Shown piece after piece: positions 46,059 through 56,990 of a DNA stretch of 64,000 nt. The DNA comes from Brachypodium distachyon (taxonomy: Eukaryota; Streptophyta; Magnoliopsida; Poales; Poaceae): positions 28,048,758-28,112,757 of the forward strand of contig NC_016135.3 in the NCBI RefSeq assembly GCF_000005505.3. Direction: 5' to 3'. The first letter of the stretch is position 1. The number at the start of each line of letters is the position of its first letter. The notes under the pieces are model-generated. The model had not been told where the DNA came from, searched no databases, and worked only from the letters and a program-made list of their open reading frames with translations. The position numbers and the translations under genes are program-made.

Positions 46059-49000
46059 ATGGCGCCCCCCACCACCAGGAAGGGGAAGGAGGCCCAGACT
46101 TCGAAGAAGCCCACGACCAGCAAGACCGAGGCGTCACTCAAAGCGGCTGCCGCCAGGGACCAGAAGCGGCGGGAGATGCGCGCCACAGTCGCCTTCTTCC
46201 GCCCCGGCTACAACGGCGAGGCGTTGAGGAAGCTCCGGCACACCATCGCCTCCAACTTCAACGAGCACGAGGAGACGCAGATCTTCCCGGCGGGCGTCGA
46301 GCACCAGGACAACGATTTCCGGGTGTTCGCGCGATTCCTCCTCTGCGGCATGGTGCCGCCCTTCTCTCTGTTCCTCCACACACTGATGGAATCTTATCAG
46401 TTGCGGGTGGCGCAGCTCCACCCCACCTCGCTCTTCCTACTCGCCACCTTCCAGTTCCTCTGCGAGGTGTTCGTGGGGGTGATGCCCTCGGTGGGGCTCT
46501 TCCGCCATTACTTCTACCCGCGCGTCGACAACGCGAAGGCGATGTCGTCAGGGGTGGTCTTCCGCGCCCGCGACCAGATGAAGTCCGAGTTCATCGTCCG
46601 GTTGGGTAAGAAGATTGAAAAAGAGTGGCGGGCCGACTGGTGCTAGGTCCGAGTGGAGGACCCCCAGGAGTTCATCCAGCCGCCGACGGAGTTGCCGGTA
46701 CCCAGAACGGCTAGCAGGATAGGTACCACCGCGACAACGACCTCCTGCCCATCGTGGAGAAGATCAAGGTGTTGTGGCTAGCGGGGCTCACCGATGTCGA
46801 CGTGGCGCGCACCTTCGTCCTTCGGCGCATAGCCCCGCTGCACCCCCATCCCGGACAGCGTGGATGTACACGGGCTCCGGGGACAGGACACGCCTCCAGG
46901 CGGACGGTGTGGACTTGGAGTCCCCCGAGACATGGGTGAGGGGGATCTCCGGCGAGATCTTTCAGTCGATGGAGTTCCCGCCGGGGGTTTCCCCTCTCCA
47001 CGCTGGCGTCAGGGCGCTCAGCTACATCGTCGGCGCCTTCCCGCCCTCCAACGAGTGGGGGCTGATGGACGACACCCCCACCCGGGTCCCGCATGCTCCC
47101 GCGCAGGCATCCCGTGGGAAGCAGGTGCTCGAGGAGAGCGAGGGTGGGTCCGAGCCTAGCTGGCCTTCCCTCCGGTCGCTGGACGACGAGGCGGGCCAAG
47201 TGACCACGTCCCCGGAAGTCGTCGCCGTGGAGGACGACGACGGGGAAAGTAGCGACAGCGCGGCCTTGATCGTAAGAAGATCGAGGGCGTTCGCAGCGGC
47301 CGCAGCCGTCTCCTCAACGGCGACGTCCGCTCTGGCAGCGGCCACCGACCTGGCGGTGGCGGCCGCTCCCGGGGTGCCCGTCGGTACCCCGACGGCATCC
47401 GCGGCAACAGGGGCCGCGAGTGCCTTGTCGGCGGCCGCCAGCTCCGCGGTGTGAACCGATCCCGGGGTGCCCGCCGGTACCCCGGCAACGCCAGCACCTG
47501 GGGGGGTCACCGGTGCCCCGACAACGGCCTTCGCCCCGGTGGCGGGGGCCTCCGTGAACTTGGCGCCCGGCGCCGCGGCGGCATCGCCATCGACACCCGG
47601 AGCTCTCCGGGTCACGACGACACCGCGGGCGCCCACGGCGCCGCCCGCTCGTGGGGTCTTCCGGGGCTTCGCGCTCCGGCGCAACCCCACGAAGTCCTCC
47701 TTGCCGGCGGGCGCCAGCAAGAGGGCGAGGAGCGATTCCCCGCCCGGCACGCCAAGCAAGAGGACGCGCGTCGACGCCGGCGGCGCCGCCGACCCCGTGG
47801 CCGCGGGGGTCAGCCGCGGCGCGGGCGTGTCCTTTGGCGACCCAGCCCCGACAGATGCAGGGTCGGCACCAGGTACGTCTTCGTTGATTCCCTGCAACTG
47901 CAATTCCTGTTAGCCAAACTCACAAACATACCTTCTCTTTCTGCAGCAAGCGGCAGCTCGCCCGCGGCAAGACCCTTGGACGCTCCCGCTGGCGCAGGTG
48001 AGGTAGGGGAGGTTGCCCCGGCAAGCCCGACGGCCGCATAAGGTAACCGCCCCGGTCGCCCTTGTTTGGCTTCGATAGCACCAGCCATCGCCGACCCTCA
48101 TGCTTCTTCATGGTTGCGCGCACAAGTGCGCCCGCGCCCAGAACAGGCGCGGCCGTGGTCGAGCCCGACTCGGTCGTCGAGGTCGCGGGGGCGGAGGTGG
48201 AGGCGGAACCGGCTCTCACGTCCGGCCCCGCTGCGACGGACGCTGCAGCAGCAGAGGATGCCGTCGGCGCTGTGACGGCTCCTGGAGACGCGCCTGAAGC
48301 CGCGGACGTGGTAGGCACGGGCTCACCTGTCGCGCAACAGGAGGCAACGCTTGCCGGGAGCGGGGAGCCCTCTCCAACACCGGTGTCCCCGAGCACGGGC
48401 GTGGGGGAAGTTGCCGGGGAAGGACGGCAAGACCCCCGGGAGCAAGTTGGCGACCCCGCGTCCAGTCCCACTTCGGCAGCAGGGGCTTCTTCATCCTCGG
48501 GGGCTCTCCCCGGCACCGACCTCGGCACCCTCATCGGGGTCGCTTGGAACCCCCTTACGTGGGATCCAAGTGTTTTTGAGTGGGGGCACCGGTTCCTGGA
48601 CGCCGTCCGGGACCAGCAGTTCGCCTTCGTCACCTCCTACAATGAGGTGAGGGAGCGCCACACCGCCGCCAAGAATCAACTCGGCGAGATGCGGGAGGCC
48701 GTGGAGAGAGAGCGACGCGAACTCTCCCGGCTGCGCCTCCTCGCGCGCCTCGCTGAAGAGGAGGCGCGGCTGGCCCGGCAAGCCCTGGAGGCTGCACGGG
48801 ATCCGGTAGTCCCGGAGGCCGAGCTCCGTCGGCAACTGAAGGTCCAGCGCGTGGAGCTCCAGGGAAGGCTCAACACGATGGCGGCTACTCTCGAAGCGTC
48901 CCGGAAGGAGCATGCCGAGGTGCTCGCAACGGCCCAGGCGCGGCTGGACGAGAAGAGCGAGCTGATCGCCAACTACCGCGGCGAAATCCAAGGCCTCCGC

Positions 49001-49672
49001 GTCCTGCTGGAGGTGCAGGTCAAGGCTGCCGAGGATGCGGCGAGAGCGGCGGCTCAGCACGAGGCCGAGCTCAACTCTGTCAAAGGAAGAGCAGCCCGGC
49101 TTGAGGACGAGTTGGCTGCCGTCCGGGAAGAGCTTGCCAAGGCCGGCGAGGCCAACGCGACCCAGGCCTTAGAGCTTGCGAAGCTGGAGGGCCGCGTCAG
49201 CAAGGCCAAGAAGGCCGCGCAAGATGCCCGACTCCATCATGGCACGCTGATCGGGCAGCGGCAGCTCGAGACAGAGAAGCTGGCGAAGATCGCCCAGTCG
49301 CTGCGCGACCTGCTGCCCAAGTTTGAGCTGCAGGCGGGGGAGGTGGACGGCACGGACGTCACGACGCTGATCCCCTTCTTCTCCGACTTGGTGGGGAAGC
49401 TCGGGGCGCTCGATGTCTGGATCGCCAAGTATGGCGCCAACGAAGTCGCCAACTGCGCTCGGGAGGTTGCCGGGACAATCCTCCCGCGGATTCATCTCCG
49501 GGACCCGGAATTCCCCTTCGAGTCCCTGCTGGACGCTTGGTCCGAGAGCGAGGACGAGCCCACGCACACCCAAGCAGTGCGCGAGTTTGTTGACGAGGTC
49601 GTCGAGCGGATGCAGATGAAGCCGAAGCCTGATCCCCCCGTCGACCCCCCGGCCGAAGACGGTGACAACTAG
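46059..49672 (+). pseudogene. Antisense ORF of internal region 2 (PF04195-type, coiled coil)
   Basis: ATG at 46059 (MAPPTTRKGKEAQTSKK), a Lys-rich start, then FSLFLHTLMESYQLRVAQLH and the PF04195 domain with FVGVMPSVGLFRHYF. A TAG at 46644-46646 stands where internal region 1 has Trp. Frameshifts follow near 46700 and a stop near 47452. An Ala/Pro-rich linker leads to a 536-codon open C-terminal part (48062-49672), mostly coiled coil with Arg/Glu/Ala heptads, ending DGDN. An about 260 bp segment at 47455-47720 is absent from internal region 1. Its role in the element is unknown. Confidence 0.82.
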
Positions 49673-49849
49673 TTGCCGCAGCCCCCAGCCGTGCTCGTTG
49701 CTTCCACTGTACCTTCTTCTGTTTGTTTCCCCTGCAAGTATGGCGCTTAGCACTGTTTGAACAATGACCTTTTGATTAGTCCATGTAATCGTTCGGTACT
49801 TAATCAATCAAGCTTGTTAATTTGCTCAATTTTTGTCCCTTGTTCCCGA

Positions 49850-50500
49850 GGCTGCTCGCGGGGTGGTTCCCTTAGCCTTTGCGTGCTTGGCCTTGTGTTG
49901 CCGGGGACTCGCACGCCCCACCCCTGACCAGACCAGGGACTCGAGACGGACCCGTGGTGCCGACCTGGGGCCAAGCGGTAGGCGGCGAGCCACTCCACTT
50001 GCGAGGTAACTATTCCAAGCCATGCCCTTCCGGGACAGACCCGGGAGCCACACGGGGAGCGCACTCCCCCCGCAAGTGTCCTCCTCACACCCTGGCCACG
50101 CGCAGGTTCCGGGACCACACTTGGCGAAGCAGTGCTAACTCTTAGTTGAGTAAACTTCTCGACAAATTCGCTGTTCCTGATGCTGTCTGGCGGGGTGGCC
50201 CCTTTTAGCCTTCGCGTATTTTGCCTTGTGTTGTGAGGGACTCGCGCGCGCCCCACCCTTGACCAGACCAGGGACCTGGAACGGACCCGTGGTGACAACC
50301 TGGGGGCAAGCGGTAGCGGGGAGCCACTCCGCTTGCGGGGTAGCTACTCCAAGCCGTGCCCCTTCGGGACGGACCCGCGAAGCCCCACGGGGAGCGCACT
50401 CCCCCCGCAAGCGTCCCTTTTCACACTCCGGCTACGTGTGGGACTCGGGGTCGCACCCAGCGAGACAGTGCTCAGTTTTGTTCAGCTCTTAGCGAATTCA
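49850..50500 (+). repeat. About 330 bp unit, two tandem copies
   Basis: Both units contain 'gaccagaccagggac', 'gggagccactcc'-like and 'ggggagcgcactccccccgc' stretches in the same order. Internal region 1 has one unit only (about 33970-34290). Confidence 0.8.
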
Positions 50501-52001
50501 GCGTTCATGTTCAGATACTTAGCTTTTCCGTTCGGTCCAATGTCTCGTGACGCTCGGCGGTAGAGTGCAGACGGGGCACTGCCTTGGTAGGAAACCACCT
50601 TGGGTACCTGCTCAAGGGAAACGATCTCTGAGGGATGCGGCGGGAGCGCGGGGGCAGGATCGCTGCCAGCGGCAACCGCCGCCGACGATGCTACCACCAC
50701 GCTCATGCGGCAACCCTTGTCTTCAGGGGCGGACCCTGGCTTTCAGGGAAGAACCCTGGCTTAGGAGGACTCCGCCCCGGGAGTAGCCGCGAGACGGCTA
50801 TAACGTCCTCGCCGCCGGCTTCGCCCCACCCCGAACGGCGGGCACAGGTGGCGAGGAAGTTATAGCCTCCCAGTGACAGCCCCCGCAACAGGGGAGACCT
50901 GGGTTTTTTTCTGGGGAACTCGTCCCAAGGGAGGTGACGGCCCTTGTTACCCGGGAGCAAAACTGCTCGAGGGCCGCGGCAGGGACGCGGTGATGGGTCG
51001 GAACGGGTGACGAGCGCCGGCACCGGCGCCATCACAGCGTCCTCGCAACGACCCGTGCCCAAAAAAGGCCCTCTCAAAGGGAATGCGGCCGGGTCTCTAT
51101 GATAGTGCATCCGTTGGCGTGAGGCACGGATGGCACGCACTACCATAGAGTCTCCGCGGCAGCCCCTGCTCCTTGCGGAGGTGTCCTATGGAGGGGGGGG
51201 AAGCGACAAGGGCACTGTGGCAATGCAACCCGTCGGCGCCGGACGCGGAGGGGATGCACCCCGACAGTGCCTCTGCGGCGACCCTCGCCCAGGAGCCGCC
51301 CCCTTGAGGAAGCGCAGCAGGGGCACAACGGCAGTGCACCCGTCGGCGCGGGACGCGGATGGCATGCCCTACCATCGTGCCTCTATAGCGTCCCTCGGGG
51401 CTGCCTCAATGGGGTGATGCAGCAGGGGCGCGATAGCAGCGAACCCGCCGGCGCTAGGCGCAGGCAGGAAGCACCACCTCCGCGCCTCTGTGGCACCACC
51501 CGCCCTGACGGCCCCGAATCCGGCTTCGCCCTGAGCCGTTCCACGGTTGGGGCGCGCCTTTTATAGGCGCGGGAGGGAGGTTGGCCACCGCGCGCGACGG
51601 ACTTGCGCAGCCCTGTGGCGCCCTTCCCTCGAACGCGGCGTAGTTTCCGCCGCCATGCTTACCGGGTAACCACGGCACACGTGGCGGCAACCTATCAACT
51701 CAGAAGCCTCGGAGTGCGGTGAACCCCTTGTGTTGCAGTCCTCTCGCACCACAAGGCACCGGTGTATGGTGCGACCCGTGGGCAGCTCACGGGCACCACA
51801 GCGTACAAGATTCCACCCTTTCCTGCAGGTTAGACTCTTACCAGGGCCGAGGTGCTGCAATTTTTTTTCGAAACTTACGAAAACAAGCAACACAGGTAAA
51901 TCAGATAAATCCCTCCTGCTTCACCCTCCTGCTTCCCAGCCCCCGGGCACAAAGGACATGAGCATTTCCTTTCCAAGGCGCAGCGACTGCGCGGTGCAAG
52001 C

Positions 52002-52140
52002 TGCGGGAAGCCCGCCAACGGCCCGTCCAGTGATGCGCGTTGCGGGAAGCCCGCCAACGGCACGTCCAGTGATGCGCGTTGCGGGAAGCCCGCCAACGGC
52101 ATGTCCACTGATGCGCGTTGCGGGAAGCCCGCCAATAGCA
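52002..52140 (+). repeat. 39 bp tandem repeat, nearly four units
   Basis: Unit starts tgcgggaagcccgccaacgg and repeats with a few substitutions. Internal region 1 has a single unit near 35846. Confidence 0.9.
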
Positions 52141-52415
52141 TGACCCGTGCCGGAACGAACCGGCAACGGGTTTTCGTTTCGGGGCCACGGCAGCCCCTTG
52201 CTCACAACCAAGTATAGAACGACACCTTTGGGCACTTAAAGCAGGAGGCAAAAGAGGGGAAAACAGGCGAATGAACAAGGCAAAACCAAAGCTCGGGGGC
52301 GAAACACTTATCTTTATTCACGATTAACTAGCGGTTAACACACGGGGGCTGCCCGGTTACACTAGTTCGAGAGGTATGCATCGGAGGCATCACCTGAGGG
52401 TCGGGCTCCGCCGCT

Positions 52416-53684
52416 TCATGGGTAGAACTTGCGCAAGTGCTCAATATTCTAGCTATTGGGCACCGGCAAGCCGTCTTCGGTTTCCAGGCGGACAGCCCCC
52501 GGCCTGGTCACCTGCACCACCCGGAAGGGGCCCTCCCATTTCGGAGTCAACTTGTTCCCGGCCTTCGTTCCTTGTATCCGGCGCTGGACAAGGTCTCCGT
52601 TCTCGAGCCCCCGGGGACGGACTCGCCTGTCGTGATAACGACGAAGTCCCTGCTGGTAGCGCGCGGCTCGCACAGCAGCCCGGCATCGAAGCTCTTCGAT
52701 GAAGTTTAGATCATCGACCCTTTGCTCGTGTTGGCTGGTGTCGCCGTACGCGCGTACTCGGGGAGATCCGTACTTGATCTCGAGGGGCAGCACCGCTTCT
52801 ACCCCGTAGACAAGGGCGAAAGGAGTTTCGCCCATTGCCCGACTAGCTGTGGTCCGGACGGACCACAGCACGGGCTACAGTTCTTCGATCCAGTGCTTCC
52901 CGTGGCCTTTGAGCTTGTCAAAGGTTCTCGTCTTGAGCCCCCGCAGCACCTCTGCGTTGGCTCGCTCCGCCTGTCCATTGCTCCTCGGGTGAGCGACGGA
53001 CGCGAATCGCAGCTTAGTGCCCATGTCTTCGCAGTAGGCTTGAAACACCGCGCTCGTGAATATCGTGCCGTTATCGGTGATGATGCTGTTAGGAACACCA
53101 AACCGGCATACAATGCCCTTGAAGAACTTGATGGCCGCCTGGGCGGTCACCTTCCGCACTGGTTCCACCTCCACCCATTTGGAGAACTTGTCGATGGCCA
53201 CGAACAAATATTCGTAACCGCCAACCGCCCTTGGTAGCTTGCCCACGATGTCCAGCCCCCAGACCGCGAACGGCCGTGAGGACGGAATGACATGCAGGGC
53301 CAGTGCCGGTTGGTTGCTCTTCTTTGAGTGGAACTGGCACGCCTCGCATGTCCTCACCAGCCACTCTGCGTCGGCCAGGGCCGTGGGCCAGTAGAAGCAA
53401 TGCCGGAAAGCCTTGCCGGCTAAAGCCCGAGAGGCCACATGGTGTGAACATGTGCCTCGATGTATGTCCTCGAACAGTGCGCACCCTTCTTCCTTCGGCA
53501 CGCAGATGAGTTTGACACCATTCGCACGCCTGCGATAGATGTTACCATCTACCACAGTGTACATCTTGGCTTGCCGCGCTATACGCTCCGTGGCGACATC
53601 ATCCTCCGGGAGAGCCTCCCCTTTCAAATAGAGGGCAATTTCTTCCGCCCAGGGGGGAATCCCCCTGCCAACGCATGCCGCCAT
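52416..53684 (-). pseudogene. Integrase and RNase H C-terminal part, internal region 2
   Basis: 269 open codons (52875-53684) carry the HHCC zinc finger (CSHHVASRALAG, CEACQFHSKK) and the integrase core (FSKWVEVEPV, IITDNGTIFTS, HPRSNGQAERAN). The C-terminal part follows (52449-52871, [17 protein letters not shown]) with a TAG near 52448 where internal region 1 has Trp. Non-functional. Confidence 0.88.
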
Positions 53685-55703
53685 ATCCGCGGCATGGACC
53701 CCTGCTGATGCAGGGGTTCCTTCGGTTGCCAGAGGGGCGTCCCCGCAGCCGGCTGGGGGGCGACTGAAGGAGCCACTTGCTTCTGGCAGAACACCCCCGT
53801 CGGAGGCTTCCGGCGTTTTGCTGCCATCTTGGCCAGCTCGTCGGCAGCGAAGTTATCCTTCCGCTTGACGTGCTCGAAGCGCAAACCTTTGAACTTTTGT
53901 TCCAGCTTGCGGACCTCCTCCACGTACGGCGCCATTTGGGGTCGGTCGTAGTCCTTGTTCACCTGGTTGATCACGAGCTGGGAATCGCCGCGAACAACCA
54001 GGCGCTTGATGTCGAGGGCAACCGCTGCCCGCAACCCGGCAAGCAGGCCCTCATACTCTGCCGTGTTGTTGGTGGAGTTGGCGAAGTCGAGTTGAACAAC
54101 GCACCGCAACTAGTCCCCTGTTGGTGACTCGATGACGACCTTGGCCCCCGCTCCCTGAAGACTGAACGCACCGTCGAAGTAGAGGACCCAGTGGCCCTCA
54201 TCCAGCTTGCCGGGAAGGCTGGTCTCCGGCTCGCTTTCTTCTACGCCCGTAGACGTCCATTCCGCGACGAAGTCCGCCAGGGCCGTACTCTTCATGCTTT
54301 TGGAGTTGGCGAAGCGGAGGTCGAACTCTGAAAGCTCCATCCTCCACTCGGCCACCCTCCCGGTGGCTTCACGGTCTGTGAGCGTCGAACGAGGCAGAAC
54401 TTGGACACCACCGTGATACGGTGCACCTGGAAGTAGTGGCGCAGCTTGCGGGACGCAAGGAGAATCCCCAGAAGGAGCTGCACCGTACTAACGAAGTACA
54501 CCGGGTGCTGCACCCGACCGCTTCCGCGGTGCCAAGGTTGTCGACTCGGGGGCGGTCCCCGGGTCTGAGGTGGTTGCCGGAGGCCACTCAGCCCCCTGCC
54601 CCGCAGCCCCAGTCCGCGGGACATCCTCCTCCCTCTCGGAAACCAGCACCGAGCTGACCACCAGGTCAGTCGCCGCTAGGTAGAGTAGCAGCGGCTCGCC
54701 CAGCTTGGGGGCGACGAGGGGGGCGGCAACCTCAGGTACTGCTTGAGTTCCTGGAACGCCGCCTCGGCCTCGGGGGTCTAGTCGACTGGACCCTTCTTCT
54801 TCCATACCCGAAAGAAAGGCAAGGCACGCTCGCCGAGCCTGGAGATGAAACGTCCCAGAGCGACAACACAGCTGTTGAGGCGCTGGACATCTTTCACCTT
54901 GCGGGGGGCCTCCATCTTCTCGATGGCTTCTATCTTGCTCGGGTTGGCCTGTATCCCCCGGTGTGAAACCAAGAAACCCAGAAGCTGCCCGGAGTTGACA
55001 CCGAAGGTGCACTTATCAGGGTTCAGCTTGAGCTTGATCCTGCGGAGGTTGTCAAACGTCTCCCGCAGGTCATCAACCAGCGAGTCCCTACGCTTCGATT
55101 TGATGACGATGTCGTCCATGTAGGCCTCCACGTTGCGGCCTAGCTGGGGCCCCAAACATTCGCGTAGGGCGCGCTGGAATGTGGAGCCCGCGTTCTTCAA
55201 CCCGAAAGGCATGCATGTATAGCAATAGCAACCAACCGGGGTGATAAACGTTGTCTTTTCCTCATCCTCGACCGTCATCTTGACTTGATGGTACCCGGAG
55301 AAAGCATCCAGAAAACTCAACAAGTCACAACCAGCGGTAGAATCAACTATCTGGTCGATACGGGGTACAGGGAAGGGATCCTTGGGGCATGCACGATTAA
55401 GATCGGTAAAATCCACGCACATGCGAAGCTTATTACCTGCTTTAGGCACTACTGCAGGGTTAGCCAGCCAAGTGGGGTACAAAACTTCCCTGATCGCCCC
55501 GGCAGCCCTGAGCTTGCCCACCTCTTGCTTGATGAAATCTTCTCGCTCTTGTGCCTGCCGCCGGATCTTCTGCTTGACGGGGTGCGCGTCCGGGCGCACC
55601 GCGAGCCGATGCTCAATCACCTCCCTGGGGACTCCGGGAAGGTCCGACGGTTCCCAAGCGAACACGTCGGCGTTATCCCGGAGAAGGTGACGAGGGCGCT
55701 TTC
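53685..55703 (-). pseudogene. Reverse transcriptase and RNase H, internal region 2
   Basis: RT (54778-55665) has PVKQKIRRQAQERED, NKLRMCVDFTDLN, FLDAFSGYHQVKM and YMDDIVIKSK, then the thumb and connection part (DKCTFGVNSGQLLGFLVSHR) that internal region 1 lacks. A stop at 54778 and one in CAACTAGTC near 54112 separate it from RNase H (53624-54109; AEYEGLLAGLRAAV, VVRGDSQLVI). It is the more complete of the two RT copies. Confidence 0.88.
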
Positions 55704-56785
55704 CTATTCGGCGGTCAGGTTCGCACCGACGGTAACGGTGCGCTCCTTGTCGCCGGCTTGGAGGGGCAGCTTCTTCACTTTGACGGCCTCCTCTCGGAGC
55801 CCTTGCCCCTTGCCGGGTCGTGAGCTCGAGCCTGCACCTCCCCCGGCAAGCCCTTGCGGGGTGGCGCGGGCCTTCTTCGTTGTCGGAGCATCACCCGGCA
55901 AGGCGTCGTCCTCGACAACACCCTCGTCGCCGGCGTCAGCTGCAGCACCGGCCCGGACGACCTCGCCAACGCACCAAGCTCCGTCTTTGAGATCGCACCT
56001 GATGGAGAGGACTCCGTAGACGGACGGCATCTTCATCACGCCATAGGCACAGTGCGTAGCCGCCACAAACTTGATCAGCGCCGGTCGACCAAGGATCCCG
56101 TTGTAGGGCAACGGGGTATGCGTGTAACATCCCAAAATTTCAAACTTTTACATGTGCATTGCATCCATGAGCATCATGCCACAATTGCATGTTTGAATTC
56201 AAATTTTGAATCACAAAAGGCTTTAAGAGATTTTGATTACACCCCTGTAACCTTTGGATTTTCAAACCAATAAGGTTGATGTATAAAAAGGGTTTAATGC
56301 ATATATAAGCTATCCCATAATTTTTGGTTAATTATTTGGAGTTGGAAAAAGTAATTTTTATTCAATAGATATATAGCCCTAAAGGCATTTATAGGGCAAA
56401 TGTATTTTTGTATATTTTATTTTGAGGGAAAACTACTCCCAAAAGTTGTATCTTGATAGAAATTGATTTTACAAATTTTCTGGATTTTATTTGGACCATT
56501 TTGGAGTTCAAAATCAAAAGATATCAAAGATTTGAGAAAAACAGAAAAAGAAAAGAAGAAAACCGGACCGAACCGGCCCGGACCGACCGCGTCCGACCGC
56601 GCCGGACCCGCCCGGTCCGCCCGCGCGCGTGCCCGGGCCGCTGACAGGCGGGGCCCGCCTGTCAGGGCCTTCTTCCCCGATGGAAGGCGCCGCGATCCCT
56701 GCGCGCCGGCCGTTTTCGCCACCGCGCGCCGTCTCCGCCGCAATCCCCTCGCTCCGTCCCGTTCTCGCAGCCCCGAGCGCGTCCC

Positions 56786-56792
56786 TATAAAG
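56786..56792 (+). promoter_or_regulatory. TATA box of solo LTR 2
   Basis: TATAAAG in a GC-rich context, in the LTR's sense direction. Probably drives transcription toward the right. Confidence 0.6.
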
Positions 56793-56946
56793 CCCTCGCC
56801 CCCGCCGTTCTTTTCCCCCTGCTCGCCCCCGCTCGAACGCTGCCAGGCCGCCCCGATTCCTCGCCGTTGAAACTCCGTCCGCCGCCGTTTTTCCTCTCTC
56901 CGACGACGTCGCGGTGAGACATCTTCGAAGCGGCCGCCCTCTCTCT

Positions 56947-56990
56947 GTTCGGGTGGACCTCGCCGTGCCGCGCCGTGCCTCCACCCGAAC
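56947..56990. repeat. 11 bp inverted repeat at a deletion site in solo LTR 2
   Basis: GTTCGGGTGGA and TCCACCCGAAC flank 22 bp. Solo LTR 1 has about 0.2 kb more at this place and lacks this pair. Confidence 0.85.

Larger units (their letters stand above)
49673..52415 (-). other. Non-coding region between antisense ORF and pol, internal region 2
   Basis: GC-rich, no protein domain. Holds a doubled unit of about 0.33 kb (49850-50500), a 39 bp tandem array (52002-52140) and a 'ccttttatagg' site near 51557. Open frames here are compositional. Confidence 0.6.
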
